64,000 nt of DNA from Erysipelotrichales bacterium (GCA_910576855.1 CAJTJP010000016.1:1-64000); one strand, 5' to 3'. Positions 35,349 through 45,078 are shown, counted from the first letter of the stretch. Notes: generated from the letters alone by a model not told the origin. Program-made: numbers and translations.

Positions 35349-35920
35349 CCACGAATAAGAAATTGGTGCTTGCAATTTTAGGTAGCCCTCATAGAAACGG
35401 AAAGACAGCATCTATGATGGATATTGCAATCCACAGAGCAGCGGAGAAAGGCTATATGGTGAATAAAATAAATCTGTATGAAAGAAATATCTCATTCTGC
35501 ATAGGATGCCGTAACTGTATAGACACGAAAGTCTGTACGCAAAAAGATGATATACAGGAAATCGCCAGCCTTTTGCGTGAATGTCAAATAGTCTTTCTTG
35601 CGGCTCCTGTTTATTGGGCAAATGTTCCTGCTCCTGTTAAAAACTTATTTGACCGATTATTAGGAACAGCTATGGAAGAAACAAGTACTTTCCCAAAACC
35701 ACGTCTGAAAGGGAAAAAATATATGGTTTTGACTTCCTGCAATACTCCCTTCCCATTTTCATGGATATTTGGACAAAGCAGGGGGGCAATACGGAATATG
35801 GACGAATTTTTTAAGACTGCAGGCATGAAACCAATAGGCAAAGTGGTTTATGCAGGTGCATCTTCTAAAAAGGAACTTCCAAAGCACATAACCAGAAAGA
35901 TTGAGAGGTGTTTGAAATGA
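35345..35920 (+). CDS. Flavodoxin-fold NAD(P)H-dependent oxidoreductase
   Basis: 191 residues. The FMN phosphate loop GSPHRNGKTASMM and the cysteine-rich FCIGCRNCIDTKVC with APVYWANVPAPVKNLFDRL are typical of the NADPH-dependent FMN reductase family. It is coupled to TetR before and the FMN-binding protein after, suggesting an electron-transfer unit. Confidence 0.8.
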   Translation: MTTNKKLVLAILGSPHRNGKTASMMDIAIHRAAEKGYMVNKINLYERNISFCIGCRNCIDTKVCTQKDDIQEIASLLRECQIVFLAAPVYWANVPAPVKNLFDRLLGTAMEETSTFPKPRLKGKKYMVLTSCNTPFPFSWIFGQSRGAIRNMDEFFKTAGMKPIGKVVYAGASSKKELPKHITRKIERCLK

Positions 35921-36321
35921 GAATATCTAAAAAGAAAATAATTTCATTTATCATTTTACTTCTATTACTTATTGGTCTGATTTGTGGAGCAGTTTACTTA
36001 AAGAAAGTTGCTGATTATAAACGAGCCGTAGGGGAAACTACTATTGGTGAAATAGATATTGCTGATGTTTCCGATGGAATTTATATCGGAGAATATGATG
36101 TGAATTTTATATATGCCAAAGTGGAAGTAACTGTAGAAGATGGGGAAATTGTAAGTATTAACATTTTGGAGCATAGGCATGAACGTGGAAAAGCCGCAGA
36201 AAAAATTATAGAAAAAATAATTGAGGAACAGAAAATAGATGTTGATGCAGTTTCTGGCGCGACCAATTCAAGCACTGTCATAAAAAAGGCTGTTGAAAAT
36301 GCGCTCAAAGGAGGACTGTAA
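35917..36321 (+). CDS. Membrane-anchored FMN-binding domain protein
   Basis: About 134 residues: an N-terminal membrane helix (IISFIILLLLLIGLICGAVYL) and an FMN-binding domain with SGATNSSTVIKKAVENAL, the flavin attachment-type motif. The ATG at 35917 overlaps the previous stop (ATGA), with AGAGGTG upstream. Confidence 0.8.
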   Translation: MRISKKKIISFIILLLLLIGLICGAVYLKKVADYKRAVGETTIGEIDIADVSDGIYIGEYDVNFIYAKVEVTVEDGEIVSINILEHRHERGKAAEKIIEKIIEEQKIDVDAVSGATNSSTVIKKAVENALKGGL

Positions 36322-36324
36322 GAT

Positions 36325-36525
36325 ATGAACGAAAAAGCAAAATGGATACACTGTCCTGTTTGTAGAAATAAGACTCGTGACAGAATTAGAGAAGATACAG
36401 TTTTGAAAACCTATCCCCTCTATTGCCCGAAATGCAAACAGGAAACATTGATTGAAGTAACGAATTTACAAATTACAGTCATCACAGACCCAGACACTTT
36501 AGATGCAGAGCCGATGAATTTGTGA
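36325..36525 (+). CDS. Cysteine-rich KTR domain protein, copy 1
   Basis: 66 residues with two CPxC-type pairs (HCPVCRNKTRDRIRED and YCPKCKQETLIE), likely a zinc ribbon of the KTR-domain family often found in mobile elements. AAAGGAGG precedes the ATG. An inverted relative lies at 38546-38719. Confidence 0.8.
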   Translation: MNEKAKWIHCPVCRNKTRDRIREDTVLKTYPLYCPKCKQETLIEVTNLQITVITDPDTLDAEPMNL

Positions 36526-36600
36526 GAAATCACAGTTGTCGGTTCTGTTTTGTTTTATATAGATTTTAATTCAAATCCCTTTGACGGTAGATAGGGAATC

Positions 36601-36652
36601 TTGACATTTCTTTCTCAATACTGTATAATACAATACTGTATTATACAGTATT
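36601..36652 (+). promoter_or_regulatory. Promoter with long palindromic PadR operator
   Basis: TTGACA (36601-36606), a 17-base spacer and TATAAT (36624-36629). AATACTGTATAATACA (36617-36632) and its exact inverted partner (36637-36652), four bases apart, cover the minus-10 and the start region. Confidence 0.85.
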
Positions 36653-36667
36653 GAAAGGAGAAAATAT

Positions 36668-37207
36668 ATGTCAACTATTGATTTAATAATTTTAGGCTCA
36701 CTCTATCAAAGCCCTAAAAGTGCATACGAATTACAAAAACAAATTGAGGACAGGCATTTAGCCAGATGGGTAAAAATAGGTTCTTTTACAGTATACAAAA
36801 AAGTTATCCAATATGAAAAAAAAGGATTTGTCCTTAGTGAAACAAAGAAGAATGGGAATATGCCCGAAAAAACATTATATACACTCACATCAAATGGAAA
36901 AACAAAGTTTCGTGAATTGATGTCTGAATTTTCAGCAGGTGAAACTAGAATATTTTTAGATTTCAACGCCGTCATTGTAAATATGTCATTGCTTAATGAT
37001 ACAGATTTCAAAGAATGTATGAACAATATAAAGAACAGCATTTGTAAAACCAAACACCAAATACAAGAACAAATGTCAAGACAAAAGGAAATGACTTTAT
37101 TCGGACAAATGATATTGGAACAACAATATATGCTTTTAGAAACATTAGAAAAATGGGAAAAGATTTTTGAACAGAAAATTAACGGGGAGGATGAAAAACA
37201 TGATTAG
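36668..37207 (+). CDS. PadR family regulator
   Basis: 179 residues. N-terminal winged helix (DLIILGSLYQSPKSAYELQKQIE, TVYKKVIQYEKKGFV) and a C-terminal coiled helix region for dimerisation. GAAAGGAG precedes the ATG. The palindrome over its promoter implies autorepression. It overlaps the HXXEE gene by eight bases. Confidence 0.88.
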   Translation: MSTIDLIILGSLYQSPKSAYELQKQIEDRHLARWVKIGSFTVYKKVIQYEKKGFVLSETKKNGNMPEKTLYTLTSNGKTKFRELMSEFSAGETRIFLDFNAVIVNMSLLNDTDFKECMNNIKNSICKTKHQIQEQMSRQKEMTLFGQMILEQQYMLLETLEKWEKIFEQKINGEDEKHD

Positions 37208-37679
37208 CTTTATCTTATTAAACCTTATTATCTACATACCATTTCATTTATTTGAGGAAGCAGTTGGAGATTTCCCTAAGTGGATGTATGAACATAAATG
37301 GCTGCCCTATCATATGACGCATGGACATTGGATGGCAAATAATATATTTATCTATTATCCTATGCTACTGTTGGCAGTATTCATTTATATATTCAACAAA
37401 AATATGATTTGTTTTGGTGTGGCTATATTGATATGGGGACTTATCAATTTTGGAGACCATTTCTTTTATACAATCAAAGATAAAAAGGTTTCTCATGGAC
37501 TAATAACAGGCTTTTTATTTCTGATTAATTCTGTATGGGGACTAAGATTTTATATGTTATCAGATGATTTTTCAACGCTTCATCTGATTATTGGGATATG
37601 TATCGGTGGTCTCCTCTTTGGACTGCCTATCGGCTTATGTGTTGTTGCATATAAATTCTTTGATAAATTTATTAAGTAA
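37200..37679 (+). CDS. HXXEE-domain membrane protein
   Basis: 159 residues with about four helices. HLFEE near the start gives the HXXEE signature, with later histidines in MTHGHW and GDHFFY. GGGGAGG precedes the ATG at 37200. Co-transcribed with the PadR regulator, which often controls such membrane proteins. Function unknown. Confidence 0.75.
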   Translation: MISFILLNLIIYIPFHLFEEAVGDFPKWMYEHKWLPYHMTHGHWMANNIFIYYPMLLLAVFIYIFNKNMICFGVAILIWGLINFGDHFFYTIKDKKVSHGLITGFLFLINSVWGLRFYMLSDDFSTLHLIIGICIGGLLFGLPIGLCVVAYKFFDKFIK

Positions 37680-37798
37680 AATATATTGAAAGCGAGTTGA
37701 AAAATGGAATGATGGAAACGAAAAAAATAAGTAAATGGAAATAAAATATCATGTTGTAGGAACTAAAAACTCCTATATCCTTATGCCCGATTGGACTT

Positions 37799-38362
37799 AT
37801 GTTCAGTCGGGTGTTCTGGTACGTTCAGTGTTTTGAAAAAGATTTTGCCAGAAATCAGATGGCGGCTTTCGGAGAGGAAAAGAGGAAAGAATTATCCGAA
37901 AAGCGCAGGGAGCTTGCACAGGCAAAAAAGCGGGTGAAAGAGATTGACAGCCTTATCCAGAAGATTTATGAGGACAATGTAAGTGGGAAAATCTCTGATG
38001 GACGCTTCGCCACCATGTCAATGGCATTTGAGGACGAGCAGAAACAGTTAAAAGAATCCATCCCCAATATGGAACAGTACCTTGAAACCGAAACAGACAA
38101 GAGCGACAGCCTTCAGCGTTTTATCGACAGGGTAAAATGCGTCACACAGCTTACGGAATTAACCCCCGAAATCGTACACGAATTTATTGAGAAGATTGTC
38201 GTGTCCAAGCCAGAATATATTGACGGTCAGCGTTACCAGAGTTTAGATATTTACTACAACAGCGTCGGCATTGTCAGAGAGCCGATGCCCGAAGAAATGG
38301 AAGAACTGTTCCAAGAGCATATGCGGAACAGAGCAGCCAGCCAGAGCAGTAAAACAGCGTAG
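37799..38362 (+). pseudogene. Serine recombinase C-terminal remnant
   Basis: The protein from about 37838 onward (EEKRKELSEKRRELAQAKKRVKEIDSLIQKIYED, then FIEKIVVSKPEYIDG) matches the coiled-coil and DUF4368 end of large serine recombinases of conjugative elements. The catalytic serine domain and recombinase domain are missing, so only a fragment of the original gene remains. Confidence 0.75.
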
Positions 38363-38487
38363 CCGCAAGGCTACACTGTCTACATAGCAGCATATCACAA
38401 TATTTCGGTCTTTAGGGCAACTTCCTTACGGAACACCATCCAAAACACCGTTTTTTTATATGGTGGGCGTTTGCTTTAAAACCGTAT

Positions 38488-38540
38488 GAAATAAAATAGA
38501 GCCGACAAACTGTGATTTTATTTCACAAGTTCATCGGCTC
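38488..38540 (-). terminator. Terminator of KTR copy 2
   Basis: GAGCCGA (38499-38505) pairs with TCGGCTC (38534-38540), with an inner CTGTGA/TCACAG-type stem, followed by a T-rich stretch on the minus strand. Confidence 0.6.
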
Positions 38541-38545
38541 CGCAT

Positions 38546-38719
38546 CTATGTGTCTGGCTCTGTGATGACTGCTATTTGTAAATTTTCTGCTTTAATCAAT
38601 GTTTCCTGTTTGCATTTCGGGCAGCAGAGGGGATAATTCTTCAAAGTCGTATCTTCTCTAATTCTGTCACGGGTTTTACTGCCACAGACAGGACATAGTA
38701 TCCATTCTGTCTTACACAT
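38546..38719 (-). CDS. Cysteine-rich KTR domain protein, copy 2
   Basis: 57 residues, MCKTEWILCPVCGSKTRDR at the start and CCPKCKQETLIKAENL later. It is closely related to copy 1 at 36325-36525 but on the opposite strand. GAGGTGA precedes the ATG. The pair flanks the PadR, HXXEE and recombinase-remnant segment. Confidence 0.78.
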   Translation of the reverse strand: MCKTEWILCPVCGSKTRDRIREDTTLKNYPLCCPKCKQETLIKAENLQIAVITEPDT

Positions 38720-38728
38720 AAAATCACC

Positions 38729-39646
38729 TCAACTATTCATCTTATGACTAGGCAGCTTAAATAAAAGTAGAATTGCACCTATCAACAGCACACTCATACC
38801 AATAATGCCAGATGGGTTTGGACCGAGCAGAACGCTTTGCGTGGACAGTGATATAAAAATCGGTGTTTCCCCAATAATATTTACTGCTCCATGAATTATG
38901 GACGCATACATACAGTTATTAGTTTTTAATGTTACAAAAGACATATATATGCCAATTGTCATGCAGAATAATATCATCATAGCAATACCACTGTATGGTG
39001 CGCCTACATAATTCAAGCCATAATTCATTCCAGAATATATAAGCGGTGCATGAGCCATCCCCCATAATGCCCCGATTAATAACACTGCCTGTCTTGTAGT
39101 CATTTTTTTGCAAAGAAGCGGCAATAAATATCCCTGCCACCCTATATCCTCGCCTAATGCAATAAACCACGATGGAACACAAAATGCTGAAATAATACAA
39201 ACTACCATTCCCATGATTAACAAAGACGGTACTGTAAAGTTAATTTCCGATGGAGCACCAAAACTACCAAAAGTCTGGGTTATGTAATTTCCGCTATAAT
39301 CTAAATCATTTGGGAATATTAAATAGAATGAAACAGCTCCCACAAAAACTAAAACAGCAGGCACAAACATAGCAAACAGGGCAAATTTTTTGTTTTTCCA
39401 CACTCTGGGGTCATATGCTATGGAAGACTTATCGCCTGTGATTTTCCTTGTGAAAAATACTGATAAAGCCGGCGTTCCCATAAAAATAATGGGAAAGCCC
39501 AAAAAAGAATAAATAACATTACCCGCACTATCAGATAAAAGAATCGCAATTAGCCACAAGCCATAATACACACCAAAAACGATTGCTAAATAAACAAAAA
39601 TTCTTTTGGTTTCAATTTGATGAAAATTAAATTTATCTGTTTTCAT
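38729..39646 (-). CDS. CPBP family (CAAX-protease-like) membrane protein
   Basis: 305 residues with about eight helices. The glutamate motif GEDIGWQGYLLPLL and the histidine motif GALWGMAHAPLIY form the probable active site of the CPBP family, which includes bacteriocin-immunity and processing proteases. It overlaps the preceding TetR gene by four bases. Confidence 0.85.
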   Translation of the reverse strand: MKTDKFNFHQIETKRIFVYLAIVFGVYYGLWLIAILLSDSAGNVIYSFLGFPIIFMGTPALSVFFTRKITGDKSSIAYDPRVWKNKKFALFAMFVPAVLVFVGAVSFYLIFPNDLDYSGNYITQTFGSFGAPSEINFTVPSLLIMGMVVCIISAFCVPSWFIALGEDIGWQGYLLPLLCKKMTTRQAVLLIGALWGMAHAPLIYSGMNYGLNYVGAPYSGIAMMILFCMTIGIYMSFVTLKTNNCMYASIIHGAVNIIGETPIFISLSTQSVLLGPNPSGIIGMSVLLIGAILLLFKLPSHKMNS

Positions 39647-40230
39647 ATATTTCTCCCTTGTTCATCTTTATTTGCCTGTGATAAAAAAGCACCGGCGGTT
39701 TGCTTGACCATCGCTGCTACTTCCTCTTTTGAAGATGTTACAATTCCAGAAGCAATAAATGAAGCAAGTCCATGTGTATAAATCATCATATCCCTATAAA
39801 ATACGCTTACTTTTTCTGTTGGGATTTTTAGTTGTGAAGCAATTTGCTCTATCATTAAACTGTTCTCATCTGCAGTAGTAAACACATCTAAATTTCCTGC
39901 ACTAAAACCACTGTCGCCACTCATATAAAGGTAACTAAATAGCCGAGGCTGCTCGAAAGCTATTTCAATATAGGACATTCCGACATTTGCAAATGCTTCT
40001 ATTCCATTTACGCTTGACCGCATTTTTTCATTGGCATAATTCAAGGCATATTCAGCTAATGCCTTGCGAAGACCCTCCATATTTCCGAAATGCCATACTA
40101 AGGGTTGTGTAGAGCAACCAATTTCTTTTGATAATGTCTTGATATTGATAGCTGAATACCCATCACGAATAAGCATTTTCAATGCTGCTTCCAAAATGAC
40201 TTCCTTTGAAATCTGCGTTTTCCTTGCCAT
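39643..40230 (-). CDS. TetR family regulator
   Basis: 195 residues from the ATG at 40230, which has AGAGGTGG upstream. HTH: GYSAINIKTLSKEIGCSTQPLVWHF. It probably represses itself and the CPBP gene from the palindrome at 40256-40271. Confidence 0.82.
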   Translation of the reverse strand: MARKTQISKEVILEAALKMLIRDGYSAINIKTLSKEIGCSTQPLVWHFGNMEGLRKALAEYALNYANEKMRSSVNGIEAFANVGMSYIEIAFEQPRLFSYLYMSGDSGFSAGNLDVFTTADENSLMIEQIASQLKIPTEKVSVFYRDMMIYTHGLASFIASGIVTSSKEEVAAMVKQTAGAFLSQANKDEQGRNI

Positions 40231-40255
40231 ATTACCACCTCTAATTTCCATAATC

Positions 40256-40305
40256 ATATTTATATAAATATAATTATATTATAGCTTTATCCAGCGTTTT
40301 GTCAA
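40256..40305 (-). promoter_or_regulatory. Promoter with palindromic operator
   Basis: TTGACA (40305-40300), a 16-base spacer and TATAAT (40283-40278). The perfect palindrome ATATTTATATAAATAT (40256-40271) lies between the promoter and the TetR start. The region 40306-40590 has no convincing gene. Confidence 0.7.
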
Positions 40306-40590
40306 TCCCTCTGGATATAAGTTTACAAATTTTTATGATTCGAAAATGATCATGTCTTAATGTAACGAGACTGATATTAACTTTATTGAAGTCGTTTACT
40401 GATAATATACACCACACTGAAATTATACAGTTCTCCTGTTTTAAATCCTTATTCCAAAAAAATAAATTTTTTTCATTTCTTTGGAATAGAAAAAAGGACA
40501 AAGCATCTTACAGAGATTTGATATGTGATTTATCTCATGAGAAACGCTGCATTTATATCCCGTAGAGATACATCGCCAAAACGAAACACT

Positions 40591-41304
40591 TTATTCACCG
40601 ATCAGATAGATTCTGATCCATGTACAAATGATATCGATCATATCACCGTCAAATTCACACTCATTAATATCATCATGAAAATACACAAAACCTTTTGCAG
40701 GTATTTTACTTATATCATAAACAACACCGTCACCGCAGCCGTTTGAGAAAATCATATATGTATCCGCTACAGAATGCGCATCTAAAAATTCACTTTGAAG
40801 CAGGTCATCGCCGAGACAATAAAGATCGTTAGCGGACGCAAATCCCATAGATTCAAAGGGAAATGAAACAAAACCGTCATGAACCTTCTGATAGAAGCTG
40901 ATGATATCCTTCGGCAAAGCATCGATAACAGTATCCTCATAGGATATCTCAGGCAGCTTCCCTACATAATAAACAATTTCATCAAGTACCTTCAGTGAAT
41001 AAACGACATGCTGCTCTTTCTTATATAGAATTGTATCCACTGATATTAGGCAAGCTTTTAATATTTCAATCAGAATATCGAATTTCGGGGCATGCCTGAA
41101 CCATAGCTCAAGTGTTTTTCTTACTCGTGCTTCTCTTGAATCAAGGGAAAGGATACTGTTCCAATCTGAAGCTATTCTTAATTGTTTCACAGCTTGCGGT
41201 GATATCAGTTCGATTGTCTGCGGATATATGTTTTCACTGTTTAAATAATCGATTAGATGGTTTTCAAATGCTTCATTTTCCTCTGTTAAGCTTGATGTGC
41301 ACAT
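40591..41304 (-). CDS. SUKH/SMI1-KNR4-like protein
   Basis: 237 residues. The C-terminal half has the SUKH pattern ALPKDIISFYQKVHDGF and GCGDGVVYDISKIPAKGFVYFHDD. The N-terminal half is helical and unassigned. SUKH proteins often give immunity to contact-dependent toxins, but none is seen next to it. AAGGAG precedes the ATG. Confidence 0.6.
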   Translation of the reverse strand: MCTSSLTEENEAFENHLIDYLNSENIYPQTIELISPQAVKQLRIASDWNSILSLDSREARVRKTLELWFRHAPKFDILIEILKACLISVDTILYKKEQHVVYSLKVLDEIVYYVGKLPEISYEDTVIDALPKDIISFYQKVHDGFVSFPFESMGFASANDLYCLGDDLLQSEFLDAHSVADTYMIFSNGCGDGVVYDISKIPAKGFVYFHDDINECEFDGDMIDIICTWIRIYLIGE

Positions 41305-41420
41305 GTGTACTCTCCTTTGTTTGTGCTTAAGTGATTCTCATGGTATCTATAGCTGCTGCTTAATGTAAAAAATATATGTGAAAGAATCTTTTCACATCTC
41401 TATACCTCTATATTCTATAC

Positions 41421-43265
41421 CTATGATTTTAAATACACAGCCAATACCGCGATATCGGCAGGATTTACACCTGGGATTCGGCTTGCCTGTCCGATGGTCT
41501 GCGGCTTGATTTCATTCAGCTTTTGTTTTGCCTCTAAGGATAAATGCTGCATCTGTGTATAATCAATATCCTCGGGAATCCGTCTTGACTCCATTTGCTG
41601 CAGACGCTTGGCATCATGCTTCGCCTTATCGATATATCCTGCATATTTTATTTCAATTTCAATGCGCTTCGCAACCTCTTTGGTAAAGCTGTGGGTTAAA
41701 TACGGCTTAAGTCCTTCCAAGGTAACTCCCGGGCGTTTTAATAATTCATAGGCAGACATTCCCGCCTGCAGCCCTGCATAGCCTAATTCCTTCAGGTATT
41801 CAGCAATCGGTGAGGACGGAGTAAAGCGATGTTCTCGAAGTGCTGCGATTCCCGTTTGTATTGCCGCTTGTTTTTCGATAAAGCGTTGATAGCGTTGTTC
41901 GCTGATCAAGCCTGCTTCATAACCGTAGGTACACAAACGCTCGTCCGCATTGTCATGGCGCAGCAACAAGCGATATTCGGCTCTTGAGGTCAACAGGCGA
42001 TACGGCTCATTCGTCCCTTTTGTCACCAAGTCATCGACCAGCACCCCGAGATATGCTTCATCTCTGCGCAAAATCAACGGTTCCTTTCCGTTCAGCTTTT
42101 TTACGGCATTGATACCGGCCAACAGTCCTTGACCCGCAGCCTCCTCATAGCCGCTGGTTCCGTTGATCTGCCCTGCGGTAAATAAATTCTCAATCAGCTT
42201 GTTTTCTAAGCTTGGCTTCATCTGCAGCGGGTCGATTGCATCATATTCAATCGCATACGCATATTTTTCAATGACACAGTGCTCCAATCCGGGCAGGCTT
42301 TGAAGCATCTGTTTTTGTACATCATGCGGCATGGAAGTGGAAAAGCCTTGGATATAGGTAGTGTTCAGCTCCTCGCTTTCCGGCTCTAAGAATATTTGAT
42401 GGCGCGGCTTGTCGGCAAAGCGTACAAGCTTATCCTCAATACTCGGACAATAGCGCGGTCCCACTCCCTTTACCATACCCGAATACATCGCTGATTTCGT
42501 CAGATTTTGATTGATGGTTTCATGTGTTTCCTTTGTCGTATAGGTCAGGTAACAAGGATACTGTTCACTGAAATCTCTGATTGAAGTCGTTTCATAGGAA
42601 AAGCAGATAAAATCATCGGTTCCGCCCTGATACTCGGTTTTGGTAAAATCAATCGAATCGCTGCGCACTCTTGCCGGTGTTCCTGTCTTTAAGCGAAAGG
42701 TACGCAGTCCTAACTCACGCAAGGACGCTGAAAGAGTCGCATTTGTTTTTTCTCCCTCCGGACCGCTTTCTGTCGCCTCATGTCCGACCAGAATCGTTGC
42801 GCTCATAAAGGTGCCGGTCGTTAAGATAACGATCTCGGCATGAACGCTCTCACCGTTTTCCTGTAAGACACCGCTGACTTTATTCTCCTGTGCCAACAGA
42901 GCGGTAACCATCATTTCTCTTACTTCTAAATTCGGTTGATTCGCCAAAACATTCTGCATATAGCGCTTATAGGCAAGCTTATCCGACTGTACGCGCAAGC
43001 ATTGAACACCCGGACCCTTTGTAGTATTCAACATCTTAAACTGTAATGCGGTCGCATCCGCAGCCTTCCCCATTTCACCGCCCAAAGCATCTATCTCACG
43101 AACAACGATTCCCTTAGCGGGACCGCCGATGCTCGGATTGCAGGGCATACTTGCGATCATATCTTTATTTATTGTATATAAAATTGTCTGTTTTCCGCTT
43201 CTTGCGCATGCCAATGCTGCTTCTACACCTGCATGCCCACCGCCGATCACAATAATATCAGTCAT
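41421..43265 (-). CDS. mnmG: tRNA uridine-34 5-carboxymethylaminomethyl enzyme MnmG
   Basis: 614 residues. FAD-binding VIGGGHAGVEAALACARSGK, NPSIGGPAKGIVVREIDALGG and the GTSGYEEAAGQGL motif identify MnmG/GidA, which modifies the wobble uridine of several tRNAs with MnmE. AAGGTGATGAA precedes the ATG. Confidence 0.95.
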   Translation of the reverse strand: MTDIIVIGGGHAGVEAALACARSGKQTILYTINKDMIASMPCNPSIGGPAKGIVVREIDALGGEMGKAADATALQFKMLNTTKGPGVQCLRVQSDKLAYKRYMQNVLANQPNLEVREMMVTALLAQENKVSGVLQENGESVHAEIVILTTGTFMSATILVGHEATESGPEGEKTNATLSASLRELGLRTFRLKTGTPARVRSDSIDFTKTEYQGGTDDFICFSYETTSIRDFSEQYPCYLTYTTKETHETINQNLTKSAMYSGMVKGVGPRYCPSIEDKLVRFADKPRHQIFLEPESEELNTTYIQGFSTSMPHDVQKQMLQSLPGLEHCVIEKYAYAIEYDAIDPLQMKPSLENKLIENLFTAGQINGTSGYEEAAGQGLLAGINAVKKLNGKEPLILRRDEAYLGVLVDDLVTKGTNEPYRLLTSRAEYRLLLRHDNADERLCTYGYEAGLISEQRYQRFIEKQAAIQTGIAALREHRFTPSSPIAEYLKELGYAGLQAGMSAYELLKRPGVTLEGLKPYLTHSFTKEVAKRIEIEIKYAGYIDKAKHDAKRLQQMESRRIPEDIDYTQMQHLSLEAKQKLNEIKPQTIGQASRIPGVNPADIAVLAVYLKS

Positions 43266-43465
43266 TTCATCACCTTCTCAATATCTATATTATACACATT
43301 ATTTCATGCTTTCGATAGCTTAACTGTCAGGTTTTTCATACCCTTTCCATTCATATCTCATTCCTTTTCAACAGTCTGACTTCCTTGTGTTTACTCATTT
43401 ACACCAAGCTAATTGATCGCTTTAAACGAAGGCTTATGATTCATAAGCTCATTTTTCACTAAACA

Positions 43466-44830
43466 TCACTGCTTCTTTTCATCATTTTCTTTTTGGGAGA
43501 TAAACTGTGTCATATAAACAGGCAAGCATAAAATATCCTGATCCTTGGACATATCTTTCGTATGAATAATATAACGCTTCCCTATTCGCTCTGAGAACTT
43601 ATTATAAAATTTATCGATTGATGCGTGTGTTCTGTATTGTGAGGATTTCACTTCAATCGGACATATTTTATTTCGCTTTGAAATTATAAAATCTATTTCA
43701 TAGTTTCTTTTTTGTTCCTGTTGATAAAAAGTATAATAGAATAAATCATTTCCTGTCGCTGTTAATATTTGCGCAACCACATTCTCATAAAGATAACCTA
43801 AATTCGCTGACAGCTTATCACTCAATAATTTTTCATAAATTATATTATCTGTAAAGTCCTTATCCTTAAATTGAAGTGTTACAAATAAACCGGTATCTGC
43901 CATATACAGTTTAAATTGATTCAAATCTTTATATGCAGATAAACCGACACCGGGGTTATTCGCATGATATGCGACAGATACCACTTTAGAATCCTTTAAT
44001 TCCGAGATTAAGCTTAAAATCGTAGTGTCTTTGGTTTTATATGAATTCAGTACATTCTTTGTTTGAAAGCCTTTGGTGTTTTTATTCAGCTGTGAAGGAA
44101 TTGCTTCAAACAACAGTGCCAAACGACCCGTAGAATCAATTTTTCTGAAATCATCTTCATACAGATTAATAATATCTCTTTTTACATCATCTACGCTTTT
44201 AAAGTTATTCGTCGTGATAAATTCGTTTACTGCCTGAGGCATTCCTCCGACAAGCATATAAAGTCTGAAATCACGCATGAGTTTTCGATTTAATTGATCG
44301 CCGAATGGTTTTTTTGCGTCAAATACTGCCTTTAATAAATCCATAGTTGACGTATCATTCAGTGCCCATAAGAATTCCTCATAATCCATAGGATGCATCT
44401 GGATTTTTCTTTCTTCGCTCGGTATTAAAATATCTTTGACATTTTTTTTGATTGAAATCAAAGAGCCTGTTTCTATATAATGATATCTTCCGTCTTTCAC
44501 AAGTGCTTTAATCGCTTGTCTTGCTTTCGGGCATAGCTGCACTTCATCAAAAATAATCGCAGATTTACCGACTTTCAATTCGGTATGATATTGTAATTGA
44601 AGCTGCAGAAAAAAATAGTTTAAATCAGACATATCATCGAATAATGCTTTTACACTGCTTGAAGCAGTTGCGAAGTCAATTAAAATATAGGTGTCATATT
44701 CATTTTTCGCAAATTTCTCCGCAACCGTTGATTTTCCTACACGGCGAGCACCTTCGATCAATAAAGCTGTTTTACCGGCTGAGCTTTCCTTCCATTCTTT
44801 CATTACCTGATATATTTTTCTTTTAAACAT
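43466..44830 (-). CDS. AAA ATPase with DUF4143 domain
   Basis: 454 residues. Walker A EGARRVGKSTVAEKFA, Walker B-like AIIFDEVQLCP, sensor-like YIETGSL, then the DUF4143 domain ending in a nuclease-like EIDFIISKRNKICPIEVKSS. Widespread in gut bacteria, role unproven. The start at 44830 is the first credible ATG, though GGAGG lies 12 bases away. Tandem 33-bp repeats lie just upstream. Confidence 0.82.
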   Translation of the reverse strand: MFKRKIYQVMKEWKESSAGKTALLIEGARRVGKSTVAEKFAKNEYDTYILIDFATASSSVKALFDDMSDLNYFFLQLQLQYHTELKVGKSAIIFDEVQLCPKARQAIKALVKDGRYHYIETGSLISIKKNVKDILIPSEERKIQMHPMDYEEFLWALNDTSTMDLLKAVFDAKKPFGDQLNRKLMRDFRLYMLVGGMPQAVNEFITTNNFKSVDDVKRDIINLYEDDFRKIDSTGRLALLFEAIPSQLNKNTKGFQTKNVLNSYKTKDTTILSLISELKDSKVVSVAYHANNPGVGLSAYKDLNQFKLYMADTGLFVTLQFKDKDFTDNIIYEKLLSDKLSANLGYLYENVVAQILTATGNDLFYYTFYQQEQKRNYEIDFIISKRNKICPIEVKSSQYRTHASIDKFYNKFSERIGKRYIIHTKDMSKDQDILCLPVYMTQFISQKENDEKKQ

Positions 44831-44893
44831 ATGGATTCTACACCTCCGCAAATGTATTATACCTAAAAAATACGCTGACTTCAACCGGATACA

Positions 44894-44977
44894 TCCAATT
44901 TCCGCAATTCAAAAATAACGAAAAAATCCAATTTCCGCAATTCATAAACAGCCAAAACCTCCAATTTCCGCAGCTCA
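44894..44977. repeat. Three 33-bp imperfect tandem repeats
   Basis: The core TCCAATTTCCGCAATTCA starts at 44894, 44927 and 44960, exactly 33 bases apart. On the minus strand the unit is open and would encode an 11-residue repeat of the type ELRKLDV, ending just before the ATPase gene. Confidence 0.75.
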
Positions 44978-45002
44978 AGTGTCAATCAAACAGTTGAAAA
45001 CC

Positions 45003-45065
45003 TAAAAAAAATATCCTCTTAACGCATTATCGAACGCATCGAACGCGCAGTCCAAAGAGGATATT
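45003..45065 (-). terminator. prfA-prmC terminator
   Basis: AATATCCTCTT (45010-45020) pairs perfectly with AAGAGGATATT (45055-45065), then a T run on the minus strand. Confidence 0.8.
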
Positions 45066-45078
45066 TACATTTACACTC

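Noticed and set aside
40274-40501. 75-residue ORF on the minus strand
   Set aside because: Low-complexity sequence with no good ribosome site; it overlaps the TetR promoter and operator region.
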